Source of the DNA: Allolobophora icterica
Lineage: Eukaryota; Annelida; Clitellata; Crassiclitellata; Lumbricidae
Reading direction: 5' to 3'
NCBI GenBank assembly: GCA_963556255.1
Contig: OY744605.1
Location: forward strand, 36,591,896 to 36,655,895
Length of the DNA stretch: 64,000 nt
The translations under genes and the position numbers were made by a program. Shown here piece by piece: positions 34,884 through 47,600 of the stretch; position 1 is the stretch's first letter, and every line of letters starts with the position of its first letter. The notes beneath the pieces were generated by a model, which was not told where the DNA came from, made no database searches, and saw only the letters and a program-made list of their open reading frames with translations.

Positions 34884-37068
34884 AGTACATCCGCGTAAGG
34901 TTCCTTTAAGTGAAGAGAGGAGAGAAGTGTTAGGTCTCAAATGAAGGAAGCTGTGTCAGAACAGGTTTCATTGAGAACCTAGTTAATCGCCTCAGGGTCA
35001 TAGATGTGATTTGAGGAGGAGATTTATTCCGGATTGAGTGGGTGTTGTGAATTGTGATGGCAGAAATATATGTTTTAAGATGCCAATTTGCCAATGACCA
35101 GGGTTTAGGTCAATGTCACTAGAAAGAACAGTAGAAATTAATTGTAATCGCAATTAGTATCTTCTGTTTCTGTCGGTGTAGAATCAGCCAAATTTTAAAT
35201 CAAAGCAACACTCCGCCTAACTTCTAGTCACAAACCGAAATATTCACCGAAGCTCAGCGATTTAAACTCGAAAGTCATAATATATTATGAGAACAGAATT
35301 GGGTTAGGTCACGATCCATAGGTCAGTCACTTAGACGAACTGTTACGGTGGATGGTGCTTAGAGTTGGAACGGCGACGGAGGTAAGGCAAAAATGCGCAA
35401 CCAGGATATGAATTCTTGGAAGAGGAATGTTCAGTCTTTCAGTTGGTTTTAGTCTCAGTTGTTCAGTTTTGAATAGAATTCTTGTGCAGAGAGTGTTAGA
35501 GGTTTCAACGATGGTGAGTTTATAGGATGGGTCAGAGAATTGTTTATTCTGGCGGGAGTTTATGCCAGAAAGGCGGAACAGCCTGGATTTATGGAGAAAT
35601 TTCCTAATTGTAACGATACCGCAACTGGAAATGTTTAAATATCATAACTAATAAAAATTTTTGATTAACCATAGGCTACTATACAAGATCAATATGCAAA
35701 TATTTCGAATCATGTCCATTCCTTCGCGTACACTATCGCTTTTAAGTTAAGACCTGTCGTAACACAATTTTCTTACCGGGATGATGCCGAGTTTACGTTA
35801 ATCCCAAACTACGGCTTCGCTTCGAAGAATCATCACAGATTCTTCAATTCTCTTTTACTTTTAACGTCTCCCTTAATGTCTTCCTCCAAACTGAACCAGT
35901 TTAGCAATTTCATTTGACATAGCGTCGCGAGTTTCCATGGAGATCCTTATCATCACCATCTCCGTTATCATTATTGTTAGTTCGAATAGTAGACTCCCGT
36001 TGTGCCTTTCTACAGTAGTAGCATTCTTACATGTATATTTCGTGAGTATGGTTTTCGAATTATGACAATGAATGGTACCGTTTTAATTATACTAACTTAT
36101 TTTAATTATAGAATTAAATATTTAAATAGCAAACAAGTCATTTGAATGGAACGAAATTGCTACCACAGGGAGGTTGGCTATTTGTGATGCCCCATGTTAA
36201 CCGAAGCAATCTTTTGCTCCAGCATGCTTGCCGTTGTTTTGGAAAAGGTGCGCTTGATGATCTCTGAACATTGGGGTTCCATATTGCCTATGGAGAACGG
36301 CCTCATAGTGCATTGTTACTGGTTTGGACAGGTAAAATGACAACTTATTCAGTAATGAACTTGCAGAAGTACTGACTCTGATGCATAAAAATTAAACGAT
36401 TTAGTGGGAGGGAACGCACCTACCGGCGTTCGAAACGCTATGGCTGACATGCCCACGCAAGTGAACTCCTCTTGATCTAGCGACCATAGTATAGGCTATA
36501 TATATATTCGTTAATTAGGCAAAACTGGTTGGCACACTGCAACCAGGAACAAGAGATTAGATAATGTAATTGATATAAATAAAGTTATAAAGGTTATGGG
36601 TTATTGTTATGAGGCCTATACACAAACGTTGTCTAGGCAGTATATCGACTCTGCTAATGTGCCATTAGCAGCAATATTTACAGTAGCCATTAAATCTAGC
36701 TCACAATGTCATCGTGAAATGTTTCCCTAATCGATATTTCTCGCGCAGTAAGAACAAATTTTGCTTTCATTTGAAGCTTATAGTTTACATTTTGTGTTCA
36801 ATTTTCGTCCTGCATACTTACGGTCAGGTCATTCGTTAAGTATCGATGTATGATTGCATGCATATAGACTATGTAGCATGCGGATGTATGTATGCATGCA
36901 CGCATGTACGTATGTATGGGCTTCTATGCCGTACAGTTCTAGCGATTACTTCGGAATGACTGGAAAATTTAGTGTCGATCCAGCCACCATGATATGCGTA
37001 TGAGTAGTGTGAAATCGGAACATCAGAATTTAAGAATAACTAAGCTTTGATTCTGAACAGCAGAAGTT

Positions 37069-39363
37069 ATGTCGAGAAAAATCCTGATTATTCCGTCGAG
37101 TGAATCAAAAGCTGCGGAGCAGTTGGAATGCGATGAAATGGTACCAAAAATGAAGGATTTCGAAATAATTCTCCAAGATAAAATACGCCGCAGAATATGT
37201 TCTGAGGCAATAACTGAAGCAAGCCAGTACTTTCAACTAAATCCTTCATCAGCAGAGAACTTAAGTCGCCAGCAGTCCGGTTCTGGATTCAACGAATTGC
37301 TGTTCTACAAACTCGTACAAGGAGGTAACGTTGCAGCAATAATGACAATATTTGATCAAATACAGAACGATCATCCAATTCTTTATCGCTGTCTTCTCGA
37401 GGGACGAAAACCGGAACACGAATTGACAGGATGTGAAGTTCAGCAGTCGATGTCTGTTTGGAAAATAATCAACACGCTGATCTGTCTGTTTATAATTCTG
37501 CCGTTGTTTCTAATCGCAACACCATTTATTTACGTGATACTTTATATTGGTAATTTAATGAGTACTGATTGCTATAAAGCCGAAAATATAGAACTTTCGC
37601 TGTTTTTCGCCACTCTTAGTAACAGCGTTTCAGTGGTCGAAATGTTTAAAGATCGTTATCCAAATATCCTGAAAGCGACAGACGAATTCTCGAACAATAT
37701 TTTTCATCTTATCGCTATTTTCTCTCAGAAGGACAACAAGGTCGCCCTTAGGTGTTTTCGAATGCTATTACAGATCTTTAAAATATCAGAAGTCAAGGAT
37801 GTTTTACTAAACATGAGAAACGACTCTGGTTTGAACGGTTTGGAATATGCTGTTAAAGTCGGCTCACCTCTATATTTCACTGAAATTTTGGAGACGGAGG
37901 GAATTTTAAAAACAACGGTACTTGCCATTAGTAAAGGCGACATCTATGATGTCAGAAAATTGAAAGATAACGTCGAATCTGATCCAGTCATTTACCAACA
38001 AGACTCATCTGAAGCTTATTCTATCGCACATTATGATGTTTCGAGATACGAGAAAGGCGACGTGTTTGTCAATCAGAGTTTTCTTCTGACGTTGCTTTGT
38101 GATCGCGAGTTAATGGACATGACAGAGAAAGAAGTTCACAGCATCGACAACAATCTGATATTGAAGAAATGGATGAATACGAAGATCAAGATGAACATTT
38201 TACCAGTTTCAATCCTAAATGTTTTCAGTTCTTGGATATGGATGAGTATATGCTTTTCGTTGTACTCTGCTAACAAAGGCTATCCAAATTCGCTAAAAAC
38301 GACGTACTGGGAAGCTTTTCTGAAAACCAACGAAACAATACAGTTTGTATATAATGGGGCAGAATGCAATCTGTCGGCCTCCGCTTGTAAATTGAAAGAA
38401 GTTTATGGATACGATGTGGTTTCACGGTTAAGAAATCAACCAAATACTTCAGACTATCAAACGATTGGCAGTCTCGTTGGCTGTCTATTCACTCTGATAT
38501 TTGATGTTTACTTAAAAATGATCTTTCTTGCTGTCCAATATCTTCACAGTGTTCGACAACGGCTGCAGCCGTTACTTCGTCGAATCTTCACGAGGCGCAT
38601 GCAAGTATCTTATGTCTCAACACAGCTCAACGTTACATCCAGCCTGTGTCTCTGTTTTGCACATTTTCTGTACTTAATGACTAGAGATATTTACCCAGTG
38701 GATAAGGAATCTGCCGACAGTATGTCTTTGTACGTGTTACTGTTGGACTGGAGTGTAGTAGCTGGAGTAGGTTTTCGTATCTTTAGTATACTTTACATGG
38801 GACGAATTTACAATGTCGGTAGTTACTTTATAATTAGTATGTGGAAACTAAAGCGAACAATTTTTCAGTTCCTCGCTATGTACACTGTGATTGGATTTAT
38901 GTTCGCTGTGTTGTTCACTTATGTGTCGTTTGATCCGAAATGTCCAGCTAAAAAGATTCCGCCTTTCACTACTTTTATTGGAAGTATTCAAGGTACTTTC
39001 CGGATGATGTTGGGTGATAACCTTCTGCCGAGCGAAATGAGCGATTGCCTCAGCGTTACTTATATCGTCTACGTTATTGTGGCCACTGTGGTGATGTTGA
39101 GTTTATTCACTGGGATCTCTGGATCAGTAGCCGACCGGGTTTTGTCTTCAAAACTGGAAGGACCTCTTCTTCTCATGGAAAAACTGGAGGAAAGCATCAA
39201 TGCCGAGACGACGCTCCTGCTGTCGATGTTACCGTTTCGGAAGACCGTCCAGAAATGGCTTTTGATGCGTGAAAAACATGGAATGAAACTTATAACCGAA
39301 GACAATGAAGATGAACTTAGAGTTATTCTAGAAATGGAAATTCTTCGCCCAGAAAATCTGTGA
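37069..39363 (+). CDS. TRP-like cation channel, copy 3 (764 aa, intronless)
   Basis: Same length and architecture as copy 2, with identical start context and 5' UTR, and the pore GTFRMMLGDNLLPSE unchanged. Differences from copy 2 cluster in S1, the S1-S2 loop and S2 (about residues 381-475: for example NVFSSWIWMSICFSLYSANKG, NLSASACKLKEVYGYD), while S4 to the C-terminus is nearly identical. Cys446 of copy 2 is Tyr here. No frameshift or stop is seen, so all three copies look functional. AATAAA is near 39479. As with the others, subfamily and activator are not determinable from sequence alone. Confidence 0.8.
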   Translation: MSRKILIIPSSESKAAEQLECDEMVPKMKDFEIILQDKIRRRICSEAITEASQYFQLNPSSAENLSRQQSGSGFNELLFYKLVQGGNVAAIMTIFDQIQNDHPILYRCLLEGRKPEHELTGCEVQQSMSVWKIINTLICLFIILPLFLIATPFIYVILYIGNLMSTDCYKAENIELSLFFATLSNSVSVVEMFKDRYPNILKATDEFSNNIFHLIAIFSQKDNKVALRCFRMLLQIFKISEVKDVLLNMRNDSGLNGLEYAVKVGSPLYFTEILETEGILKTTVLAISKGDIYDVRKLKDNVESDPVIYQQDSSEAYSIAHYDVSRYEKGDVFVNQSFLLTLLCDRELMDMTEKEVHSIDNNLILKKWMNTKIKMNILPVSILNVFSSWIWMSICFSLYSANKGYPNSLKTTYWEAFLKTNETIQFVYNGAECNLSASACKLKEVYGYDVVSRLRNQPNTSDYQTIGSLVGCLFTLIFDVYLKMIFLAVQYLHSVRQRLQPLLRRIFTRRMQVSYVSTQLNVTSSLCLCFAHFLYLMTRDIYPVDKESADSMSLYVLLLDWSVVAGVGFRIFSILYMGRIYNVGSYFIISMWKLKRTIFQFLAMYTVIGFMFAVLFTYVSFDPKCPAKKIPPFTTFIGSIQGTFRMMLGDNLLPSEMSDCLSVTYIVYVIVATVVMLSLFTGISGSVADRVLSSKLEGPLLLMEKLEESINAETTLLLSMLPFRKTVQKWLLMREKHGMKLITEDNEDELRVILEMEILRPENL

Positions 39364-39740
39364 ATCTGATAAGCACTGTCTACTTAAAATGTACTGCATA
39401 GATCAAACTTTTGAAACATGTTCTGCAAGAAATGTTTTTGATTTATAGACTTGCTCTGGCAACAAGACATAGTTAGAAAATAAATTGTTTACTTTTATGA
39501 TTAGAGTATGTGCACCTACTCCGGCAGCGTATTATAGAAAGGTGGTAAATATCAGTGCTTAAAATACTCAAAGTTGTCAATTGCACACTCTTCCTCACAC
39601 TGTCAGTAGGGGGCCTGGAGAGCGCCGTAATGGAGCCTCAGCGTTTAATGGCTTCTATTAGTAGGCATCTGGAGCCCTGGCGGCTAAGATTTGGTCTCAC
39701 TCTCGGCTCACATAAATATTCATTTTGGCTTTGAAATACA

Positions 39741-40585
39741 CTTTTCTTTGTTAAAAAATCAATTGTGAATATTAAAAAGTGCTTTACTTCAAGGTTCCGG
39801 TGTGATACATGCCTATACAATACAAAATTCTAACCGTGGACTTTTTTTATTAGATTGTGTTCTATCTCTTTGCAACCTCTATCCTCTGTCTCCCTTTTTA
39901 TCTCGCTATCCCATCCCCTGTCCTTCTCACCGTCCCTCACCCTGTCCCTCCAATTTGAAACGAAAGAAATAGGCAGTATGAAGAAAAGTTGTTTGAAGAT
40001 GTGTGAACTGCAATAGGAATCAGATGCTAAGATATTTACAAGTAGACTAAGGCAAATACATCACAATTAAATCAAGAGATGAAATTAGAATCTCAATGTA
40101 CAGAGGAGAGTTGAGTCGCATACAAGAAAGAGAATCACAGTAACATATTAATAACAAAGTTAACAGCATAAAAAATATTATTATTATTAAAAACAGTGTA
40201 GAGGTCTAGTAGCCTAATTAATATTACATGAATTGAAGGTGAGAAATGAACTACTGTGTCCTTCAAGCCTCGACGCCAATATTCTGCCAAACTTTGCAAT
40301 GCTGGAGTCATCTTAATTGAACAGTTTTCACGCTGAAGGCCACCGCGAAACCTGATGCTTTTCTAGGATGACCAGCACTAGAAGCGGATGACTGCTACAA
40401 ATCAGCGCTACGCGTAACCTAATTGAATTTGACCGTTTTACTGCTACGTCAATAACTAGCTTCAGGTTATCAAACTAAGTGATGAATTTTTAAGTTATCA
40501 AGTTATGATTGATTTAGAACAACATAGGGGTACACGTGAGATACAAAGTCTCAAGGTCTTGACTAAGTAGAACGTCGGTAGGCTA
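39741..40585. other. Intergenic, nothing recognised
   Basis: AT-rich sequence with no ORF of note. Homology to the copy 2 flank ends at about 39740. Confidence 0.5.
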
Positions 40586-40589
40586 AGTA

Positions 40590-40870
40590 CATGCGTACGT
40601 ATGGGCATACACATACATACACACATATACATACATGCATGCATACATACATATATATGACTATATGTATACTTGCATATACACATACAGGCAACATACA
40701 TACATACACACAAATACATACATATATGCATACATACACACATACACACATAAAACACACAAATACATATATACATGCTATATGCATACATACAAACATA
40801 CATGTATACATACACACACATACATAGGCCTACATACATAAATATTACATGTACAGTAAGTAAATAAGTA
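40590..40870. repeat. ATAC/CATA-rich simple sequence and GTAA run
   Basis: Degenerate ACATACAT-type repeats. The Cys/Val/Tyr and His/Thr frames across it are repeat translations. A (GTAA)n stretch at 40856-40875 probably marks a LINE tail. Confidence 0.8.
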
Positions 40871-40974
40871 AGTATATTCTTTATTAAACGAGCTGCCAAA
40901 CAGCACTCTGGTGAACAACGTCTGTTAATTAAATACCCCGGTATCCTAGGTATTCTATAGTAGATGAACAAACA

Positions 40975-41146
40975 CAGGGGCGTCTATCCCCCCCTAAGTC
41001 ATTGGAGCAACGTCCCTTTTTGCCCTCTTTTTCCCCCTACCCGTTCCTTCCCCCCTAAAATGGTGGCACACACACTGAAAGATCTTTCCCCCCTATTTCT
41101 TGGATGGAGCATTTGCTCCAAGGTTTCTATGGTGTAGACGCCCCTG
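40975..41146. mobile_element. hAT-type MITE, family B
   Basis: Ends CAGGGGCGTCTATCC and GTGTAGACGCCCCTG, with exact 8-bp flanks AACAAACA (40967-40974, 41147-41154). The interior is pyrimidine-rich with paired ATTGGAGCAACG/GGAGCATTTGCTCC words. It lies about 200 bp upstream of the sphingomyelinase-like start codon. Confidence 0.87.
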
Positions 41147-41346
41147 AACAAACATACATCTGTATAGATACTTAAGAGGTTGATAACAGAAGAATGTCAC
41201 AGTCATTATAGATAATAGGCAACTGAAGTCGATAGCATGTTGCATCGGCTTAATTAGCTTCTTTAATTACTGTCGCCGACAGCAGTTGTTTCAGTTGTTT
41301 ACCTGCGCTCATCGGAACAGCTACAGCTAGACACAGCGAATCTAAA

Positions 41347-41643
41347 ATGGCTACATTCTGGCCTTTGCGTAGTTCAGTTTCTATCCAGTTGGGCTTTCTA
41401 TTATTCATAGCTGTGGCGAGTAAGTCGTCTCTGGCGATTCCGTTTAGCGACCGGTCAACGCCTTCTTTCAGCCAGATCTGGAAACTTCTGCAAGTACACA
41501 GAGAAGCTGTGAAAGAGGTGATAGATGGGCTTAGCTCCTCACCTCCTTTCTCCGAAGAACCCGAATTATTAATAAATGTCAAAGAACTTCTCTACAATTC
41601 TGCACACATTACCATCAATGCGACAGAATGTGACATGTGCAAA
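41347..41643 (+). CDS. Sphingomyelinase-like exon 1
   Basis: Codes for a signal peptide (hydrophobic GFLLFIAVAS), a linker and the first two saposin cysteines (ECDMCK). Donor AAA|GTGAGT, phase 0. Confidence 0.8.
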
Positions 41644-44600
41644 GTGAGTGTATACAACTACGTTCATTAGGGTGGTCCTTAGCTCCATGTAAAAAATTTG
41701 TTGGGGGAATTTTAAACGAGGCACCCTCCAAACTTTTAGTTTTAGGTAAAAAAATAATAATACTGAAAAGTTTGTGGAGATTTTATGAGTTTTAGAGGTT
41801 GCTACCGGACATAACATAATTATATCAAATATATTGTAAAAACGCACACAATACATAGAATATTGTATAGGCCTACTATTCTTATGCACAAATTCAAAAC
41901 AAATTCTGGTGGGCAGTGGTGGACGGTAGTATTTACTATTTGGGTCAAGACACACAAGTGAACATTAAAATGTTTAGTTCCAGTTAATACTTAATGTATT
42001 AATGAATCAGTGTCTTTGTTCCTGTCTGGATATCTGTGACGATATTCCAGAAACTGCTTGTGATCCTCATTATTTGTTTGAAGCTTGTTATACTCGTCCA
42101 TGAGTGCCACTCCACGCTCTGCTATGTATTTCACATCTCTTACTGAGGTGGCAGTGGCCTTGGCTAACTTGTAGTTCTCATCGTTTGGCCAAGTATCAAC
42201 ATCTTGTTGGATGAAACTTGCTGGAATGCATGTAATGCTGAAGAATCTTCTAGTGTTTTCCGTGATAACATTTTCCAGTTGCTTCCAGCTGATCAGAGGT
42301 TATCTGGTATTCTCTTTAGTGGATGTTCGATGCCAGTTTTGTCCAGAGGAGCAGCCATATGGCGCTTGATAAATCAATGGAGACCCCATCATCAAAGAAC
42401 GCAAAAGTCTCCAATTCCTCCGACAGATACCAGAAATGACCCGGAAATGTCTTCATTGCAACCTCTGCATCTGCACAATTTTTCTCCTTGTTTATCAATC
42501 TGTCAATGTCCTTCAAGAGCTCCAGGTCTATTCGAGGAGCCAATGGTGCATATGATGCTTGAAACCAGACTTTGACATACGGCATTATTACTGTGAACAA
42601 GCAAATGTCAGCTATTCCCTTTTCTTCTCTTCTTGTCAACTTTAACTGTCTCTTGAACATCCAAATCTTAAGACTATAAATACTCATGGCCATCCACTTT
42701 GTTCTATGCAGCCCAGCTGGTGCTCTGAATGATATGCCCCTGGAATAAACGCCGCCGAAGAAAGTGATGGTCAGCTCCAAAAGTTTGTGACAGGAAATTG
42801 CTTCTTGTAAAAATTCATCGGATGTCACTGTGTTCTATTTTGATCGGTCCATAAGTCGCCAGTTTCTCTGGAATCTCTGATAATCATTATGTCTGGACCT
42901 TGGGATGGACCAAGAGAAAGCATGACCACTGCCTCCAACATTATTTGTGGTATGTGATGGCGACATGCACGCCACAACATATCCTTGTCCAGCCTATGCT
43001 CCAACACAATGATATAACTATAATTTGATTAATAACTACTTACTGCTTGCTTACTTATTGACATCTTTTCCATAATGCATTTGGCAATCATTTTGTTTCA
43101 TATTGGGTTTCTTAAAAAGTATACTGCTTACTTTGTTAGTCAAAGAAAAACACTAAAAGACCACTGAGTTTGAAAAAATAAATAATTTATTTCTACGTTT
43201 GTTTATCAAATAAATAAATAAATAAATAAACATGAGTACTATTAGGGTATACTAATTGCTAGAAGTCATTTATAGTGTTCAATAATGAATTACACACACA
43301 ACTGTATGTCACTTTGCAATTTTCTCACCTGCTAACATCAGTTCAATTAAGAAAATTGCAATGGCTAGTCTAAATGAATTCCTCGTGGCATAGGCTTAAA
43401 CTTTAGCATCTGGTAGCAACCTCTAAATATTGTCAGATCCTCTTCAAATTTTTTCTGAATTTTTTCTTCATCAGTAGAAACAAAAGCACAGGGTGCCTCA
43501 TTGTGAAATCAGACTTTCAAAAATAAGGACCACCCTAACGTTCATCTGATATAAGAATCAGAATAGATTTCAATTGGGTATGTAACGTGTTGCCTTCAAG
43601 TAGGCTAATACCCTTTTTTTCAAAAGTCAGGGTGTACAACAGAACAACCACTACACGAAGTTACATTAAATTACATATCTCATTGAGGTGCAGTACGATT
43701 CATTGCACTACTTTACGATTCATTACATTAGGATTCATTATATTACTTTAAATTGGGTAACTCATCACATCACATTACGTTACCTTACGATCGATGAAAT
43801 ACACTCAACGTAAAGCGTTACCTTGCATTTCGTCCCATTATTACATGCTGAATTGTATTGCATTTTAGCAACAAAGCACGTTACGGTGAGTTACAAAATG
43901 CTACGTACAGATATATATTACAATACTTTGCATTACGGGGTAACAGGTAGTAATAAGTTAACCCAAGTTAGATTACGTGTTGTGCTTGTTATACTAGACA
44001 TTGGTTGAGGTGTTACGCATGTGGTTGGACCGACCATCGACCGACTTCGATGATCTACAGGAGCCTATAACTAAGATCTGCTATCGGATCATGGGCAACG
44101 GAATGTCTGAAGTGCGAAAACAAGAAATCTGCAACGGAAGCATCGCACTTCAAGGTCCCCACGTAAGTCCCACTTACAACCGACCATTTCCTTTGCTTTT
44201 TAGGTCCAATTCCACCTGAAGATAAAATCATAAAGGTCAGCTGGAATCACAAGATAAAATAGCTTGCATGAGTTTGCTTGAAAGTCGTATCATTTGAAAA
44301 CCACAGCTTAAGCCGATAGGAATTTTCTTAAAATTTCTTAAAATACAGCACTAGATAGCAGGTTATATTCTGCCCATCAGTTAGGCCTACATGCGGTATT
44401 CGCGATATTTTCGTTTGTGTGGACATGAAAAATTCTGCTATTCTGTTTTAATTATCTCTCTATGTTGCTACTACGCTGTTAATAAATGGTTTGGTGTGCA
44501 TAACATATAACAGAACACAGCTGATGCGTTAGTTAGGCCTTCAACTGAAGCTGATAGCGGATATAACAAAGCTCTTAAAATATTGATTCGAATATGTTGA

Positions 44601-47600
44601 ATTTGACTTTAGGGCTTTTGAGACACTACTTTGATAAATAATTTATGTATAAAATTTACTTAAATTGATGGCTATCGATAGTCCATCCTGTCTGTAATCT
44701 GACGATTTGGGGTTCGAACCTGCTGGGCAGACACAGCAAGCGGCACCGTTTATTGTTAGCATCAGCCTTAAAGTAAATGGCAAGTTCGGCGATGCATTTT
44801 TGTGCCTAGGACTTTATTATTTGCCAATTCAAGTACCATCCACAATAAAGCCCAACATTTCCCCTTTTCAGTACTGCATCGCAAACGTTCATAAACTTGA
44901 CAAACTCACCAACATTTCCAAACGGCGTTACGATTTGGTGGTAATATGGCTTATGTTGTTATTTTTAACATTTCAGGCAAATGCTAAAAGTTTTGACCGA
45001 GTTATGACACTTTTTCTTGGGGTCTACTTTTCATCGGGACACAGTGTAGTAGGCCTATAAAGGAAACAAATATGAACTTATCATGCGTCTAATCCGCGGA
45101 CTTTCATCTGTTTTGATTGTGTATGGGTTCAAGCATAATGATTTTCCCATAGGTGTGCTGCACGAAGTGTCTTTCATCATTTAGGTTGCTTATGTGATAG
45201 AATCAACCACTCCCTCACGTTTCTGTCAGTTCCAAAATCTGTGCTTCAAAAAGTACCAAGGTTCATCAAAGTTGCGGCCAAAAAGTAATCTCTTAGATGA
45301 CACGAGGAGGAGGGGCGTTGACAGTCACCAAGTAAGACCAAAGGCCGAGCTTATCAAAGTTGTTCAACTTACGGACATACACATTGATGTCAGATACGCG
45401 CAGGTAAGTGCTACTGCGATAAGTGAATATTAGAGGCAAGCAAAATAGGTTGCTTTGTGTGACATATTTATGGCAGTAGAAGGTTGTCATACGCAGTGGT
45501 TAAATTGGACATCCAGAGGTGGGCGCCGAATCTCCTAATTTTTTAGAGCACAAACATAAGTCTTTCTGGCTAATCTATAACTGATATTCGCTTTTCGCTA
45601 TTCTGTTAAAACTAAAAATGAATGAAATATGATGCGTATCATCGATTACTGCAAGCAAAGATATATTTATGTGACAGACAGTCTCCACTTTTAGGTGATG
45701 AATCTCCACTTTTAGGTAGCGGATCTCAAATCAAAGATGCCGGATCTCAGATCCGGCGGGATCCGGCTAAATTGAACCACTGGTCATACGACACGTGCAG
45801 GTTTATAAATCTGTGCCACGTAAGTTTGCTTTTCGACCGCATGAGTGCGCCAAATGAATAAAGCACAACCAGACCCTGATAATTCATCAGACAATGAGGT
45901 GGTGAAAGCAGTTTAAAATAATTATTCCTCACAAACGGTCAAAAGCCCCAAAGACGTCGGCCAAAAGACGTACGTTTGATAAGCATATACGAGTCACTTT
46001 GTACTGTTATCACCATCACTTTTAAAAGTCAACACCACTTTTTGGCCCTGTACTAAAATAATTGTTGCGATTGTCTTGGGTTCTATATTACATTAAGTGG
46101 CTAGAATCTTAATCAATAGCTGTTATCTGCAGTGCATGACTGTCATTTATTCGTCTGTTATCTTGAGCGACTTTGATCTTATTATACGCTATCCTTAAAT
46201 GCCTGTGACCTTTTAATCGGTCATCTAATTTACGAGTACTTTACTCTATTATCTTAGTTGTTTATTATCTTTTAGTCTGTTACTGTAACTGACAATGATC
46301 TTCTAATCTTTCTTCGAGATTGACAGAGTTATTTTGGTTTGAAGCAAGATCAGCAACGACAACTAGGCTAACGACGGTGTATTCTTGTAGTAACAGTTGT
46401 GACACAGAATGTGAAGATGTCCTTTGTTCTCTGTGAGTGACTCTGAATGGCGGACACAGCATACTAAATTATATACGGGGAAGGGGAGGGAGCGGGGAGG
46501 AATAGGTGAGGGAGAAGTAGAGAGGAGGGAGGAGGAGATTGGCCACTTTGTAGGGCAAAGTTGCGCCCTCGGTGATAAGTGACTTAGTAGAGCGAAAATT
46601 CCAAAATTCAGACTTTTCCAGCTGATATTGTATAAAGGTGTGATTTTGATTATTTTGCATGTTGTATTTGATTGCACTGGTAATGTGAAACATATGTTGG
46701 TCATAGAGCTATTTAATTAGGCGTTATTTGTACTCAAATGTTAAACGCCTACTCTGAGAATATTTTAAGGGGTTCGTTGAATCTTGGTGGTTCTATCAGC
46801 AAAAAAAGTAGACATAGTAGCTTAAAAAGGCAACAAACCTTCTGCTTTGGTTGGAAAGTGGGGACCTTTTGTCATCCACGTTTGCCTACGAATATGATTA
46901 TCGCTATACCAATTACGCATTGTAAATCACAATACATAGGCAATATTGTGTAGACCTTAATACTAGGCCTACGTGGGCAATGTTAGTTAAGACACTCAAA
47001 CTATTATTCAGACATAAATTAGTTAAGTAGGCCAATTTCTTGAGAAACATTCAGTTAATTTACAGGAAATACAAATGCATAGATACATTTGCAATAACAT
47101 GTCGCCAGAGGTTTCCAGAAATACAAAACATGCTGGACAGTCTGCTGTTTGAGAAACATGGACATTGGACAACTACCAAAATAATGACAGAAAAAAGTTT
47201 TATAAATTACAAAATAGCTATCTACTTCGTCGGAATTAAACTTAAGTCTGTAGGCTTAATAGATTTTGTCTCCTATTCTTTAGGGGAGTCTCGCAGATTG
47301 TGGTCTACCGATCTGCTGTCTGGAAAGCTATGGACCAGTACGTGGCTATTTTGCATTATGTGTTTAGTATATTTCAGGAAAATTAGCCTGCACAACATAG
47401 ATAAATTTAATACCTCCGTATATGTTACGTGATTGTCAAACCCTCTGCCTCTCAGTAAAGGCTCTCTATTCATAGTCAACCTCTAGGCCTACACAGACCA
47501 ACCCAAACCCCTCAGGCGACCACAATGACACAACTTTTCCAGCTACTGCATGTTGTAACCTGTTTGAGTCCGCTACTGAAGCAGAATTCACATCCCTTAT

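Larger units (their letters stand above)
28831..37068. repeat. Spacer B of the TRP-like cluster (duplicated, with later insertions)
   Basis: Colinear with spacer A but about 3.6 kb longer. The extra length is mostly three insertions (28976-29180, 29904-31399, 31637-32610), a block at about 34890-35800 missing from spacer A, and a ~115-bp insertion near 36490-36610. It repeats the LINE RT relic (33230-33490) and the G-rich minisatellite (29600-29880). Confidence 0.8.

Noticed and set aside
44640..44740. Second B-box-like word GGTTCGAACC in intron 2
   Set aside because: Same reason: no matching A box or acceptor stem; at most a decayed SINE head.
44707..45060. 117-codon plus-strand frame
   Set aside because: Lies in intron 2, with no family motif or splice signals; probably chance.
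46367..46432. Cys-rich reading (SCDTECEDVLC) as an alternative exon 4 of the sphingomyelinase-like gene
   Set aside because: Both splice phases conflict with exons 3 and 5, and the acceptor is weak; 45751-45819 fits better.
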